Below are positions 35,491 to 43,491 of a stretch of 64,000 bases of DNA, piece after piece. The notes beneath the pieces were generated by a model. The model was not told where the DNA came from and did not search any database. It worked only from the letters and a program-made list of their open reading frames with translations. Source of the DNA: Paraburkholderia silviterrae (GTDB lineage: Bacteria; Pseudomonadota; Gammaproteobacteria; Burkholderiales; Burkholderiaceae); contig NZ_SMRP01000024.1 in the NCBI RefSeq assembly GCF_004353915.1, positions 52,405-116,404 on the forward strand, given 5' to 3'. The stretch's first letter is position 1; every line of letters begins with the position of its first letter. The translations under genes and the position numbers were made by a program.

Positions 35491-35910
35491 ATGGACGACA
35501 TCGACCGAAAACTCATCTCGATCTTGCGGGCCGACGCGCGAACGAGCGTCGCCACGCTGGCCACGAAGCTCGGGGTCGCGCGTTCAACGGTCATGCAGCG
35601 CATTCGCCGCCTGACCGACGACCGGGTCATCATCGGCTACACCGTGATCCTTCAACCGGAGGCGGAACCTGACCACATCCGTGCGTGGATGGATGTGCAA
35701 GTCGAGGGCAATCAAACGCTCGAAGTAATCGCGAACCTCCTGGGCGACCCCAGTGTCGTCGCGCTGCACGATACGAACGGACGCTGGGATCTCCTCGCCG
35801 AACTACGCGTCAATTCTCCGGCCGACCTCTCCCGCGCGCTGGAACGCGTTCGACTGATAAAAGGCATTCGGCACACCGAGACGAGTATCTTGCTCAAGAG
35901 CTATCGATAG
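35491..35910 (+). CDS. AsnC/Lrp-family transcriptional regulator
   Basis: The 139-residue regulator has an N-terminal winged helix (VATLATKLGVARSTVMQRIRRL) and a RAM domain (PADLSRALERVRLIKGIRHTET). It starts 30 bases after the deacylase gene and 82 bases before the AtoE-type transporter gene. It probably senses an amino-acid intermediate of the island and fine-tunes this operon. It is clearly different from the Lrp-family protein at 25299. Confidence 0.88.
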   Translation: MDDIDRKLISILRADARTSVATLATKLGVARSTVMQRIRRLTDDRVIIGYTVILQPEAEPDHIRAWMDVQVEGNQTLEVIANLLGDPSVVALHDTNGRWDLLAELRVNSPADLSRALERVRLIKGIRHTETSILLKSYR

Positions 35911-35992
35911 CCAGTACGGCTCCTCAAGCGGACCGCAACCGCGGAGCAATCGCGCAGTCCGGTTATCCAACCTTCCACCAGGACTTTCATTC

Positions 35993-37384
35993 ATGAACCA
36001 GAAGCAGGACATTCCCCTTGCGGCACCCTCGGTTCGTTCGTTTCGAGGCGTCGTGAGCGGGCTCGTCTACCTCTTCGAGAACGTGATGCCCGACCCGTTC
36101 ACGCTGGCGATCTGGCTGACGTTGCTGGTCGGCGCCGCGGCGTACTGTTGGGCGCCGCACGGGGGCGTGCTGACGATTCTGTCGTCGTGGTACGACGGCA
36201 CGTTCAAGATTGTCGGCTTCGCGTTGCAAATGATCCTGATTTTCGCGTCCGGCTATGCGATTTCGGATTCTCCGCTCGCGCAGAAAGGGCTGCGCGCGCT
36301 CGCCGCGACGGCGAGCACGCCAACGCGGGCGGCACTGCTCGTGGTGCCGCTCGTGGCGATCGCGTCGTGGTTCAACTGGGGCGTGGGTCTGGTCGGAGGC
36401 GCGCTCCTTGCGCGGGAGATCGCGAAACGCACGCGCGTCGACTTCGCCTGGCTGGTCGCCGCGTGCTACTCGGGCTGTGCGATCGTGACGAATAGCGGGC
36501 TGTCGAGTTCGATCGCGCTCTCGCAGGCCTCGCACGGCAATGCGCTGAACCTCGTCGAGAAAGCGACCGGACAGCTCGTGCCGTTGAGCCATACCGTGTT
36601 TGCCCCTTTCGTCTATATTCCGACCATCGTGGTAACGGCTGTCGTCACCGCGATCTTCATCGCGATTCATCCGAAGCCGGACCGCATGGTCTGCTTTCCG
36701 AAATCGGCCGACACCGAAAGCGATACCGGGGCCGCGCGCGAGCCGGCATCGAGAGCATCGTCATTCGGCGCGCGGCTCGATCGCTCCATCCTCGGCACCG
36801 CGATCCTGGTCCTCTTCGGGGCGTCGTACCTCGCCATCGACTGGTCGACGAACGGCTTCAACCTCGGCATCAACACGATGATCCTCGTGTTCATGCTTAT
36901 CGGCCTGGTGCTGCAGCGCACCCCGATCGCCTACGCCGAATCGATCCGCCGCGCGGCTGGACAGACCGGCGCGATGCTGCTCCAGTTTCCGCTTTATGGC
37001 GGCATCATGGGCATCATGACCGGCACCGGACTCGCGTCGGTCATTTCGAGCGGCTTCCTGCTGATCGCCACATCGGCGACCCTGCCGCTCTGGAGCTACC
37101 TGAGCTCGCTGGTGATCACGCTGTTCATTCCGAGCTCAGGCGGTCATTGGGCGGTGCAGGGCCCGTTCGTCATTCCGGCGGCGCTTTCGCTGCACGCCGA
37201 CATCGCGCGCACCTCGATGGGCGTGGCGCTCGCGGAAAATGTGTCGGTGCTGCTGCAACCGTTCTGGGTCGTTCCGGTGGTCGCCATCGCCGGCATTCGC
37301 ATTCAGCCCGTCATGGCCTACACCTCCATCGCCTTCCTCGTATCGCTCGTGGTGTACGCGGTGGCGCTGGCGCCGGTATTTTGA
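35993..37384 (+). CDS. atoE: AtoE-family short-chain fatty-acid transporter
   Basis: The 463-residue membrane protein has about 11 hydrophobic segments and AtoE landmarks: FENVMPDPFTLAIWLTLL near the N-terminus, SWFNWGVGLVGGALLAREI, and FIPSSGGHWAVQGPF near residue 380. The family moves short-chain carboxylates such as acetoacetate or butyrate. Its place among amino-acid deacylation enzymes suggests import of an acylated substrate or handling of the released acid; this is inference. Confidence 0.88.
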   Translation: MNQKQDIPLAAPSVRSFRGVVSGLVYLFENVMPDPFTLAIWLTLLVGAAAYCWAPHGGVLTILSSWYDGTFKIVGFALQMILIFASGYAISDSPLAQKGLRALAATASTPTRAALLVVPLVAIASWFNWGVGLVGGALLAREIAKRTRVDFAWLVAACYSGCAIVTNSGLSSSIALSQASHGNALNLVEKATGQLVPLSHTVFAPFVYIPTIVVTAVVTAIFIAIHPKPDRMVCFPKSADTESDTGAAREPASRASSFGARLDRSILGTAILVLFGASYLAIDWSTNGFNLGINTMILVFMLIGLVLQRTPIAYAESIRRAAGQTGAMLLQFPLYGGIMGIMTGTGLASVISSGFLLIATSATLPLWSYLSSLVITLFIPSSGGHWAVQGPFVIPAALSLHADIARTSMGVALAENVSVLLQPFWVVPVVAIAGIRIQPVMAYTSIAFLVSLVVYAVALAPVF

Positions 37385-37425
37385 GTATCGGGCATCGACA
37401 CGCTCCGCCTGATCAGGGGATAGAA

Positions 37426-38826
37426 ATGACACGAAGCAACGCTCTTGAACGTGTATCCCGCTATTTCGATTCGGGCGGTTTTCTCGCCGACCTCGATCGA
37501 CGTGTGGGATACCGGACCGAAAGCGAGGAAGTCGATCACGGCGCCACGTTGCTCGAGTATCTGGAACGTGAAATTGCGCCGTCGCTGCACGAGTTGGGGT
37601 TCTCGACACGCATCATGGATAACCCCGTCGCCGCGCGCGGCCCATTTCTCATCGCCCATCGTCACGAAGGCGACGATTTTCCGACCGTGCTGAGCTACGG
37701 ACACGGCGACGTCGTGCGCGGCCACGACTCGCGCTGGCGCGAAGGCCTCACGCCCTGGCGGGTGACGGTTGAAGGAGCACACTGGTTCGGGCGCGGCACC
37801 GCCGACAACAAGGGGCAGCACACGATCAACCTCGCGGCGCTGCGCGCCGTGCTCGCGGAGCGAGGCGGCCGACTCGGCTTCAACGCGAAGATGATCTTCG
37901 AGATGGGCGAGGAAATGGGGTCGCCGGGGCTTCGAGACGTGTGCACAGCCCTGCGCGACGAGTTGGCGGCCGACGTCTTTATCGCGTCCGACGGCCCGCG
38001 AGTCGCGGCTGGACGCCCCACCCTTTTTCTCGGCTCGCGCGGCGTGCTGGGCTTCGAACTGAGCGTCGACCTGCGCGACGCCGCATACCATTCGGGTCAT
38101 TGGGGCGGCGCGCTGCGCAACCCCGGCGTCGTGCTCGCCAACGCGATCGCGAGCCTTGTCGACGCTCAGGGCAGGATCACGATCGATGCGTTGCGGCCGC
38201 CGCCGCTGACCGGGGCGATCAAGAACGCGCTCGCGGAAGTCGAGGTGGGCGGAGGCGACGAAGATCCCGATGTCGACGTCGATTACGGCGAGCCTGGCCT
38301 GACGCCGACCGAACGCGTATTCGGCTGGAACACGCTGGAGGTCCTTGCATTCGGGGCCGGCAATCCGGCGAAACCCGTCTACGCGATTCCGGGCCGGGCG
38401 AGCGCGATCTGCCAGCTCGCCTACGTGGTGGGCACCCGCTGCGAAGGCGCTGAGGCCGCGATTCGGGAGCACCTCGATCGTCATGGATTTAGCTGTGTCG
38501 ATTTGCGTATCTCGCTGCACATGCCCGCGACGCGTCTCGACATCGACAATCCATGGGTGCGCTGGGCGTCGAACTCCGTGGCGCGCACGACCGGTCGTGC
38601 TCCGGTGATCTTGCCGAACATTGGCGGCGCAGTGCCGAACGATATTTTTGCGGACGTGCTCGGATTGCCGACGTTATGGGTCCCGCATTCGTATCCGGGT
38701 TGCAGGCAGCACGCGCCCGACGAACATATGCTCGGCGGCGTCGCGCGCGAGGGATTGCGAATGATGGCGGGCTTGTTCTGGGATCTCGGGGAAGGCTCGG
38801 GTCTGCCGGGTGCTTTTCAACGGTAG
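37426..38826 (+). CDS. M20-family metallopeptidase (amidohydrolase)
   Basis: The 466-residue zinc peptidase has SYGHGDVV (first metal His), WFGRGTADNKGQH (bridging Asp) and EMGEEMGSPGL (general-base Glu and metal Glu), as in M20 carboxypeptidases and dipeptidases. The dimerisation/lid domain lies in between. ATG 37426 follows AGGGG. It is 41 bases after atoE and ends the island. Expected reactions are cleavage of a dipeptide, N-acyl or gamma-glutamyl amide. The frame is open upstream inside atoE, which is a shadow. Confidence 0.9.
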   Translation: MTRSNALERVSRYFDSGGFLADLDRRVGYRTESEEVDHGATLLEYLEREIAPSLHELGFSTRIMDNPVAARGPFLIAHRHEGDDFPTVLSYGHGDVVRGHDSRWREGLTPWRVTVEGAHWFGRGTADNKGQHTINLAALRAVLAERGGRLGFNAKMIFEMGEEMGSPGLRDVCTALRDELAADVFIASDGPRVAAGRPTLFLGSRGVLGFELSVDLRDAAYHSGHWGGALRNPGVVLANAIASLVDAQGRITIDALRPPPLTGAIKNALAEVEVGGGDEDPDVDVDYGEPGLTPTERVFGWNTLEVLAFGAGNPAKPVYAIPGRASAICQLAYVVGTRCEGAEAAIREHLDRHGFSCVDLRISLHMPATRLDIDNPWVRWASNSVARTTGRAPVILPNIGGAVPNDIFADVLGLPTLWVPHSYPGCRQHAPDEHMLGGVAREGLRMMAGLFWDLGEGSGLPGAFQR

Positions 38827-39568
38827 TTACTGGCGCAACCCGGTGCGCGGCATTCCGACGGTCGAGGCGACGTCCGCGCAATTCCCGCTGCTCACGCCGC
38901 TGCAACGGGGTATCGCATATACGGCGTCGAACGGCGGGCGCGAAGCCTGTCTTGCCGCGCAGAACCTGCCGGGCGACTACGACGCCATCATCGCCGGCGA
39001 CGAAGGCATGAACATCGCCACGCAGGTCACCGCGATGCTGAGAACCGCGTCGCTTGCCGGCTCCGCCGCAATGCCTTCCGCCGCGCAATGGACCGCGGCC
39101 TACAATGCGACCGCCGCCCAATGCGGCAACGCCAACGGCGTGATCCTGAACCCGGCGGCATGCGCGCTCGATCCCGCGACGCTGCTGTGCGGCGCGTCGG
39201 GCGCACCGACGGCGACCTGCCTGTCGACCGCGCAATTGCAGATCGTCCGCGACCAGTTCGCGCCGCTGTCGACCAGCAACGGACAATTGCCCTTCGTCGG
39301 CTACAACTGGACCGACTTCGGCAGCCAGTTCGCAATCGATCTGCGTAATCACGGCAGCACGCGCGAGGAAGCTCGCCGATCGCTCTACATCGCCACGATG
39401 GGTCAGGAAGGCAACACACCGGAATGGATCGTTCTCGACATCATCGACCCGCGCTTGCGTGCCGCATATGAAACGCCGGCATCGAGAAAGATCGATCCTG
39501 ATGAGGCAGATGAAGCGGTGTTCCGCGAGTGCCAGGTGGCGCTGACTGGAGCCGGAGTGCGCAAGTAG
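38810..39568 (+). pseudogene. Tannase/feruloyl-esterase-like fragment
   Basis: The 252-codon frame begins at a GTG inside the end of the M20 gene and lacks a signal peptide. It contains SNGGREACLAAQNLPGDYDAIIAGDEGMN and, further on, LNPAACALDPATLLCGASG and CLSTAQLQIVRDQF, the Cys-bounded pattern of the tannase family. The segment should start with GCSxGGR around the catalytic Ser; here it reads TASNGGR, so the Ser is kept but the Gly-Cys is lost. N-terminal and lid parts are missing. It is most likely a truncated, non-functional gene. Confidence 0.72.
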
Positions 39569-39636
39569 CACCGTAAAGGAGCGAGCTTCCAGCCTGTACG
39601 CGCGACGTTTTTCCACTTCATCAATGTGAGTCAAAA

Positions 39637-39986
39637 ATGGGTCAGTTGAAAACCGCCTTTTTAATTGCGTAGCAACGTACGCACTGAGCACGTCGATATA
39701 TGCCCAAAGCGAATACATCCAGTCAACGAATGCCGAACCGGCGGGAACAACGGGCCAAGCGCGAAGGATGAACTGGAAGACGGAAAACGACGTCCGCAAA
39801 GCGATGAGATCGACCAACGGACTCGACGCCACGAACATCAGGATCGTTGCGAGCGGCGCCCAAATCTCGCTTGATGGTACGGTTCCCTATGTTGACCAGA
39901 TTCAGCTTGCACAAGCCGCGGCACGAAGCGTCGCTGGAAGCAAGTCGATCGTCAACAATCTCACTGTACGGCTGGGAAGACGTTGA
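39637..39986 (+). pseudogene. BON-domain protein with frameshifted signal peptide
   Basis: From 39768 (ATG with GAAGG upstream) the frame encodes 72 residues forming a BON domain: NIRIVASGAQISLDGTVPYVDQ and AQAAARSVAGSKSIVNNLTV. In-frame sequence before this ATG reads VATYALSTSIYAQS, the end of a signal peptide. Its start, MGQLKTAFLIA from ATG 39637, is in another frame and stops at 39670. A one-base change in the T5 run at 39658-39662 would join them into a normal exported BON protein of about 117 residues. It is either a genuine frameshift or a homopolymer sequencing error. Confidence 0.7.
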
Positions 39987-40146
39987 CCCATCAAGGCTTG
40001 CGTGGATACGGCGCCCACAATGGCAGCGTTCCGGACCACAATGGGCTCGTTTCGATGTCCGTTTCTGAACACTCGTTGACAGAGAATCGACTGTTTGACA
40101 TCGGATGCAGTGGTCTCATGAAGCCTCCAACAACCGTGAGAGCGCC

Positions 40147-40440
40147 ATGCAATTCGAGAACCTGGTCTCACGCCTGAACGTGTCCTATGAGGACGGATTT
40201 CGATACACCTTCCATGCCTTCTAGCTGCGAGAAAGCAGCACTGAGCCCTCGTACCGGGACAGAAGGACCGGCCACAAGCTTCAAGATGCCGAATCGATTC
40301 CTCTGGATATTCAGATCGTCAATGTGCAGGGCGACGGTGAGATCGTCGAAATCCACTTCAGCGACGGTCATCGCTCGATCTATTCGCTCGCAAATCTGAA
40401 GGTCGCGGCGCAACAGCCCTTCACCACCGAATTTACCGGA
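40147..40440 (+). pseudogene. Gamma-butyrobetaine dioxygenase-type N-terminal remnant with in-frame stop
   Basis: From ATG 40147 the frame reads NVSYEDGFRYTFHAF, a TAG stop at 40222-40224, then LRESSTEPSYRD, TGHKLQDAESIPLDIQI and VEIHFSDGHRSIYSLANLK. This is the DUF971-like N-terminal domain of gamma-butyrobetaine/trimethyllysine dioxygenases, whose pattern has FHxxWLRD; the stop sits exactly at the Trp (TGG to TAG). No dioxygenase domain with its His-x-Asp iron motif follows, so the gene is both interrupted and truncated. Confidence 0.7.
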
Positions 40441-40600
40441 GAAAAGTACGCCTGGAACGGCCGGTACCATCGCTGCGCACCGAACGTCGAACATCTCAGC
40501 GCACGAATGTTTATAAAGGAACGCGCAATCATGCGGATCGCCAGTCGATGTGCCGTCGAGTCCCGCGACGAGTGGCCAGCTCGAACCTCAAACTGCAGAT

Positions 40601-40831
40601 TTACGGTTCTGCACGGCCATCGATGTATTCAATCGTTTGTGCCAGTTCCAGTGCGGATATCCTGGCGATTTCCGTCCTGCCGAACCAAATAATGAACTGA
40701 CCGGGTTCGGTGGCGCTTCTTTGCACTTTCACCTTTTTGCCTGCCTTGTGTGCGCGACCAACATCGAGCCCTACGTACTTGCTTTCAACCGCGACAAGCA
40801 ACTTCGCGCAACGTGGCTGTTCATGGTTCAC
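40601..40831 (-). CDS. Small hypothetical protein with strong ribosome binding site
   Basis: A GTG at 40831 is preceded by AAGGAG at a spacing of 6, one of the best translation signals in the window, and opens a 76-residue frame. The product is soluble, basic in the first half (GRAHKAGKKVKVQR) and ends with a regular FIIWFGRTEIARISALELAQTIEYI helix/strand pattern. I recognise no family. It is 202 bases downstream of the LysE gene on the same strand, inside an otherwise decaying region. Confidence 0.5.
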   Translation of the reverse strand: MNHEQPRCAKLLVAVESKYVGLDVGRAHKAGKKVKVQRSATEPGQFIIWFGRTEIARISALELAQTIEYIDGRAEP

Positions 40832-41033
40832 GTGCTTCTCCTTATTTTGCGCAATGCTTACCTGACCTGTTTCAATGCGTATGCAATCTGTTCTTCTGTG
40901 TACCTGCTCGGACTTCTCCAGTTTCAAACGGAGCGGCTTTCTGGGCCACGGTTAGACCGGCCTCCACCCGGGGTCACAATTCGGTCGGCGCGTTGTTGGC
41001 ACCCGTACGGTTGGTGCCCCGCCATGCAAACAG

Positions 41034-41819
41034 TCAGCGCCGGAGCGCGTGCGAGCAACGAGCGTGGTCCAGATCCTCCGCTATCCCATATTGCGCGCTC
41101 TCGCACTTCCGAAAGTCAAGCTTGGCGTGGGTTTGTAGAAGATTTTCTGTTTTCGGGGAATGGGCGAAAATCGCCAACATGCTTTGCGTCAAGACCAGTG
41201 CGGCAGGCGTTGCAATTTTCAGTCCGAAAAGCGCCAGCATGCCGCCCGAAACCGTCTCCACCTTGCGTCGCTGTGTTGCGTAGAAACGCATCACAGTGCC
41301 CGTGGTAAATAGCGTCACGATACCGGAGCGGGTGAAAGCGCTGACCGCTGCAACCCCTGCCACCAAGGCAATGGCTTCGCGTAGGTCAGGCCTCGATGAA
41401 ATCGCGCCGATGAACATAGTAGAAAAAAATAGTATCGCCTGGGCGTTGAACGCACCTGCGGAAAAGCCCAGACGGTAGGCAGGTCCCATCAGCAGGTTAC
41501 CCGCAGTTTTCTCTGCTTCCACCGGAAGTTGAGCCGCTTTCTGTTTGAGAATCAGGCGAATTCCAGCGCAAGCAAACCACATCCCACCAAGCAGGCTGAC
41601 AGCTTTCACCAGTAGCACGTTCTGCGATACCAGTGCGGCAAGTCCTGCAGTCGCCATGGCCGCGAACATCGTATCGGCAGTAGCGAGCCCAAGCGCGATG
41701 AGAAGACCAGAACGACGTCCGTGCTTCATTGCATTCGAGACGGTCAGCACAAACGATGCACCCGGGGTCATCACGTTGACTGCGAACAGACCGAGCATCG
41801 CGAAAAACGTGTACGACAT
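41034..41819 (-). CDS. LysE/RhtB-family amino-acid exporter
   Basis: The 261-residue membrane protein has the LysE/RhtB opening FAVNVMTPGASFVLTVSNAMKHGRRSGL and about six hydrophobic segments over the first 215 residues. Family members export amino acids such as homoserine, threonine or lysine and are about 205-215 residues long. Here about 45 charged residues without a membrane segment follow (from KTENLLQTHAK). These may be extraneous coding sequence gained by loss of the native stop. The gene is otherwise intact. Confidence 0.82.
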   Translation of the reverse strand: MSYTFFAMLGLFAVNVMTPGASFVLTVSNAMKHGRRSGLLIALGLATADTMFAAMATAGLAALVSQNVLLVKAVSLLGGMWFACAGIRLILKQKAAQLPVEAEKTAGNLLMGPAYRLGFSAGAFNAQAILFFSTMFIGAISSRPDLREAIALVAGVAAVSAFTRSGIVTLFTTGTVMRFYATQRRKVETVSGGMLALFGLKIATPAALVLTQSMLAIFAHSPKTENLLQTHAKLDFRKCESAQYGIAEDLDHARCSHALRR

Positions 41820-42041
41820 TTTGATGGCCTTGCTGCGTGCGTAAATCTATTTTGAAGACAAAGAGGCTCTTGTGATGCCGAATTCAGGCGACGCGGACGG
41901 ACTGCGGGTGAACCAGAGCCCCCACGCGGTTGATGACAGCAACCAGGATCGCCACCTCGATCGCCTGCGTTTATCCATCGGACTACTTAACGATATCCCT
42001 GCCACTGACGCCCATAGCGAATCTCGTCCGTCACCGTTCTG

Positions 42042-43299
42042 CTATGGGGCGAGCTTGATCAGGCAGGCACTCGTGCCCTGGAACGTCACGTAAAGGTTAT
42101 CGTTTGCGTCCACCACCACCGCCGTGGCGCCGGTTTGCGTCGCCGACATCATGACCACTCTGGACGACGGAATGATCCGGCGCACGGCAATGCTGCCGGA
42201 ATCCACCATGTAGCGGTTGTTGCCCGCGTCCACGGTAGTCGCCGCTGGCGCGTTCAGCGATGCCGCCGCGGCTGTGCCGTCGGTCCGCGGCCGTTCCCGA
42301 GCCGGCCAGAACGGTCGGCGTACTCGAGACGAGCTTGAGCAATTCGATACGGGTTTTGTCGGCGACGTAGACGTTACCGGCCGAATCCACCGCCACGGCA
42401 TACCGCGTAAAGATCGATGTTCCGCTCGCCAGCATGGCGATCGTCGTGCCGACTGACCTGAATTCCTCCACCACGAACGGGGTCGCGCCGGTATCGACAA
42501 CATGGACGTTGTCGCTCGAATCGACTGCCGCGCCGTTCATCGTAGTGACAGGTCCCTGCTCAAGATAGGCAGTCGCTCCGCCCAGCAGCGAATCCGGCAG
42601 TTCGACCACGTAACTGTCCCCGCCATCGGCAGCATAGAGCGTCGCATTCTTTGCGCCGTATTCCTTCAGCCCCGCAGAGCCCGCCGAGGTGTAGACGTAG
42701 TGCGGTGCACCACTGCCCGCGGCAAGACCGAAAACGTCGCCGTCGTTGTTATCGGACGCGTAGAGCTTGCCGCTACCGTCGACGGCCATGCCGACCAGCT
42801 TCGTGCCGCTCGCATCTTTGGCCGAACCGAAGGCGGCCTCGTTGGCCAGTGAAGACACGGTTGCCCTGGCGACCGCGCAGGGCAAACTCAAGTTCGTGAC
42901 GTTGACCGATGACGTCCCGCTGCCGTTGCTCGCGCAACGGTTCCACCATGTCGACTGCATTTGCACCGTCACGGAATAGACGGAATCTGCCGTGACCATC
43001 GTGGAGAACGAGAACGCACCGCCGGCGTTCACCTTGACAGGCGTGTCACCATTGTTTTCGAGCACCAGCGAGGTAGCGGCCCGAAGCCCGCTCACCGTAC
43101 CAGCCGCCGTATAGCTACTGCTGCCGCCCGTTGGGCTCGTGCCGATGGTCGTGGAGCTGCCGCTGCCGCTCGAAGAGCCACCGCTGCCAGTCGACGGAGC
43201 GCTCGTGCTTGCGTTGCCGCCGCACCCGCAAACTGCCGGCATCACGCAAAGGGCCATGTCCATTGCAATGGGATGCCCCTGCGTCTTCGCTTTCCCCAT
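42042..43299 (-). pseudogene. NHL-repeat lipoprotein-like gene with a frameshift
   Basis: The frame from ATG 43299 encodes a Cys/Gly-rich N-terminus (AVCGCGGNAS), a Ser/Gly linker and NHL-type repeats (GMAVDGSGKLYASDN, GAAVDSSDNVHVVDT, AVAVDSAGNVYVADK). Around 42285-42295 it shifts: after VLAGSGT the next repeat (ATTVDAGNNRYMVDS and VVVDANDNLYVTF) continues in another minus-strand frame to a stop at 42042. Removing one base there restores a beta-propeller protein of about 420 residues. The signal sequence is poor and the ribosome binding site weak. Confidence 0.75.
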
Positions 43300-43422
43300 G
43301 ATCGTGTTCGACCTATGTAATGCTTACCCCCGCCAGCCCCCATAGCCCCCGCAGGTCCCCTCGGGCTGGAACTCGTGCTTTCGTTGACGGTTGGAAGCGT
43401 AAGGCTGGCGAGCATGCGAGGT

Positions 43423-43444
43423 AAATACCGCATATGCAGTATTT
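43423..43444. promoter_or_regulatory. 22-bp near-perfect palindrome upstream of the NHL gene
   Basis: AAATAC-x-GCATATGC-x-GTATTT is symmetrical except for one base pair. It lies 124 bases upstream of the NHL-repeat gene start and 48 bases after the histidine-kinase stop. It has the size of a dimeric regulator site. Confidence 0.45.
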
Positions 43445-43491
43445 ATCGCACATGGACATGGGAGCCCGCAGAGAAAAGGAGACAAAGCCTT

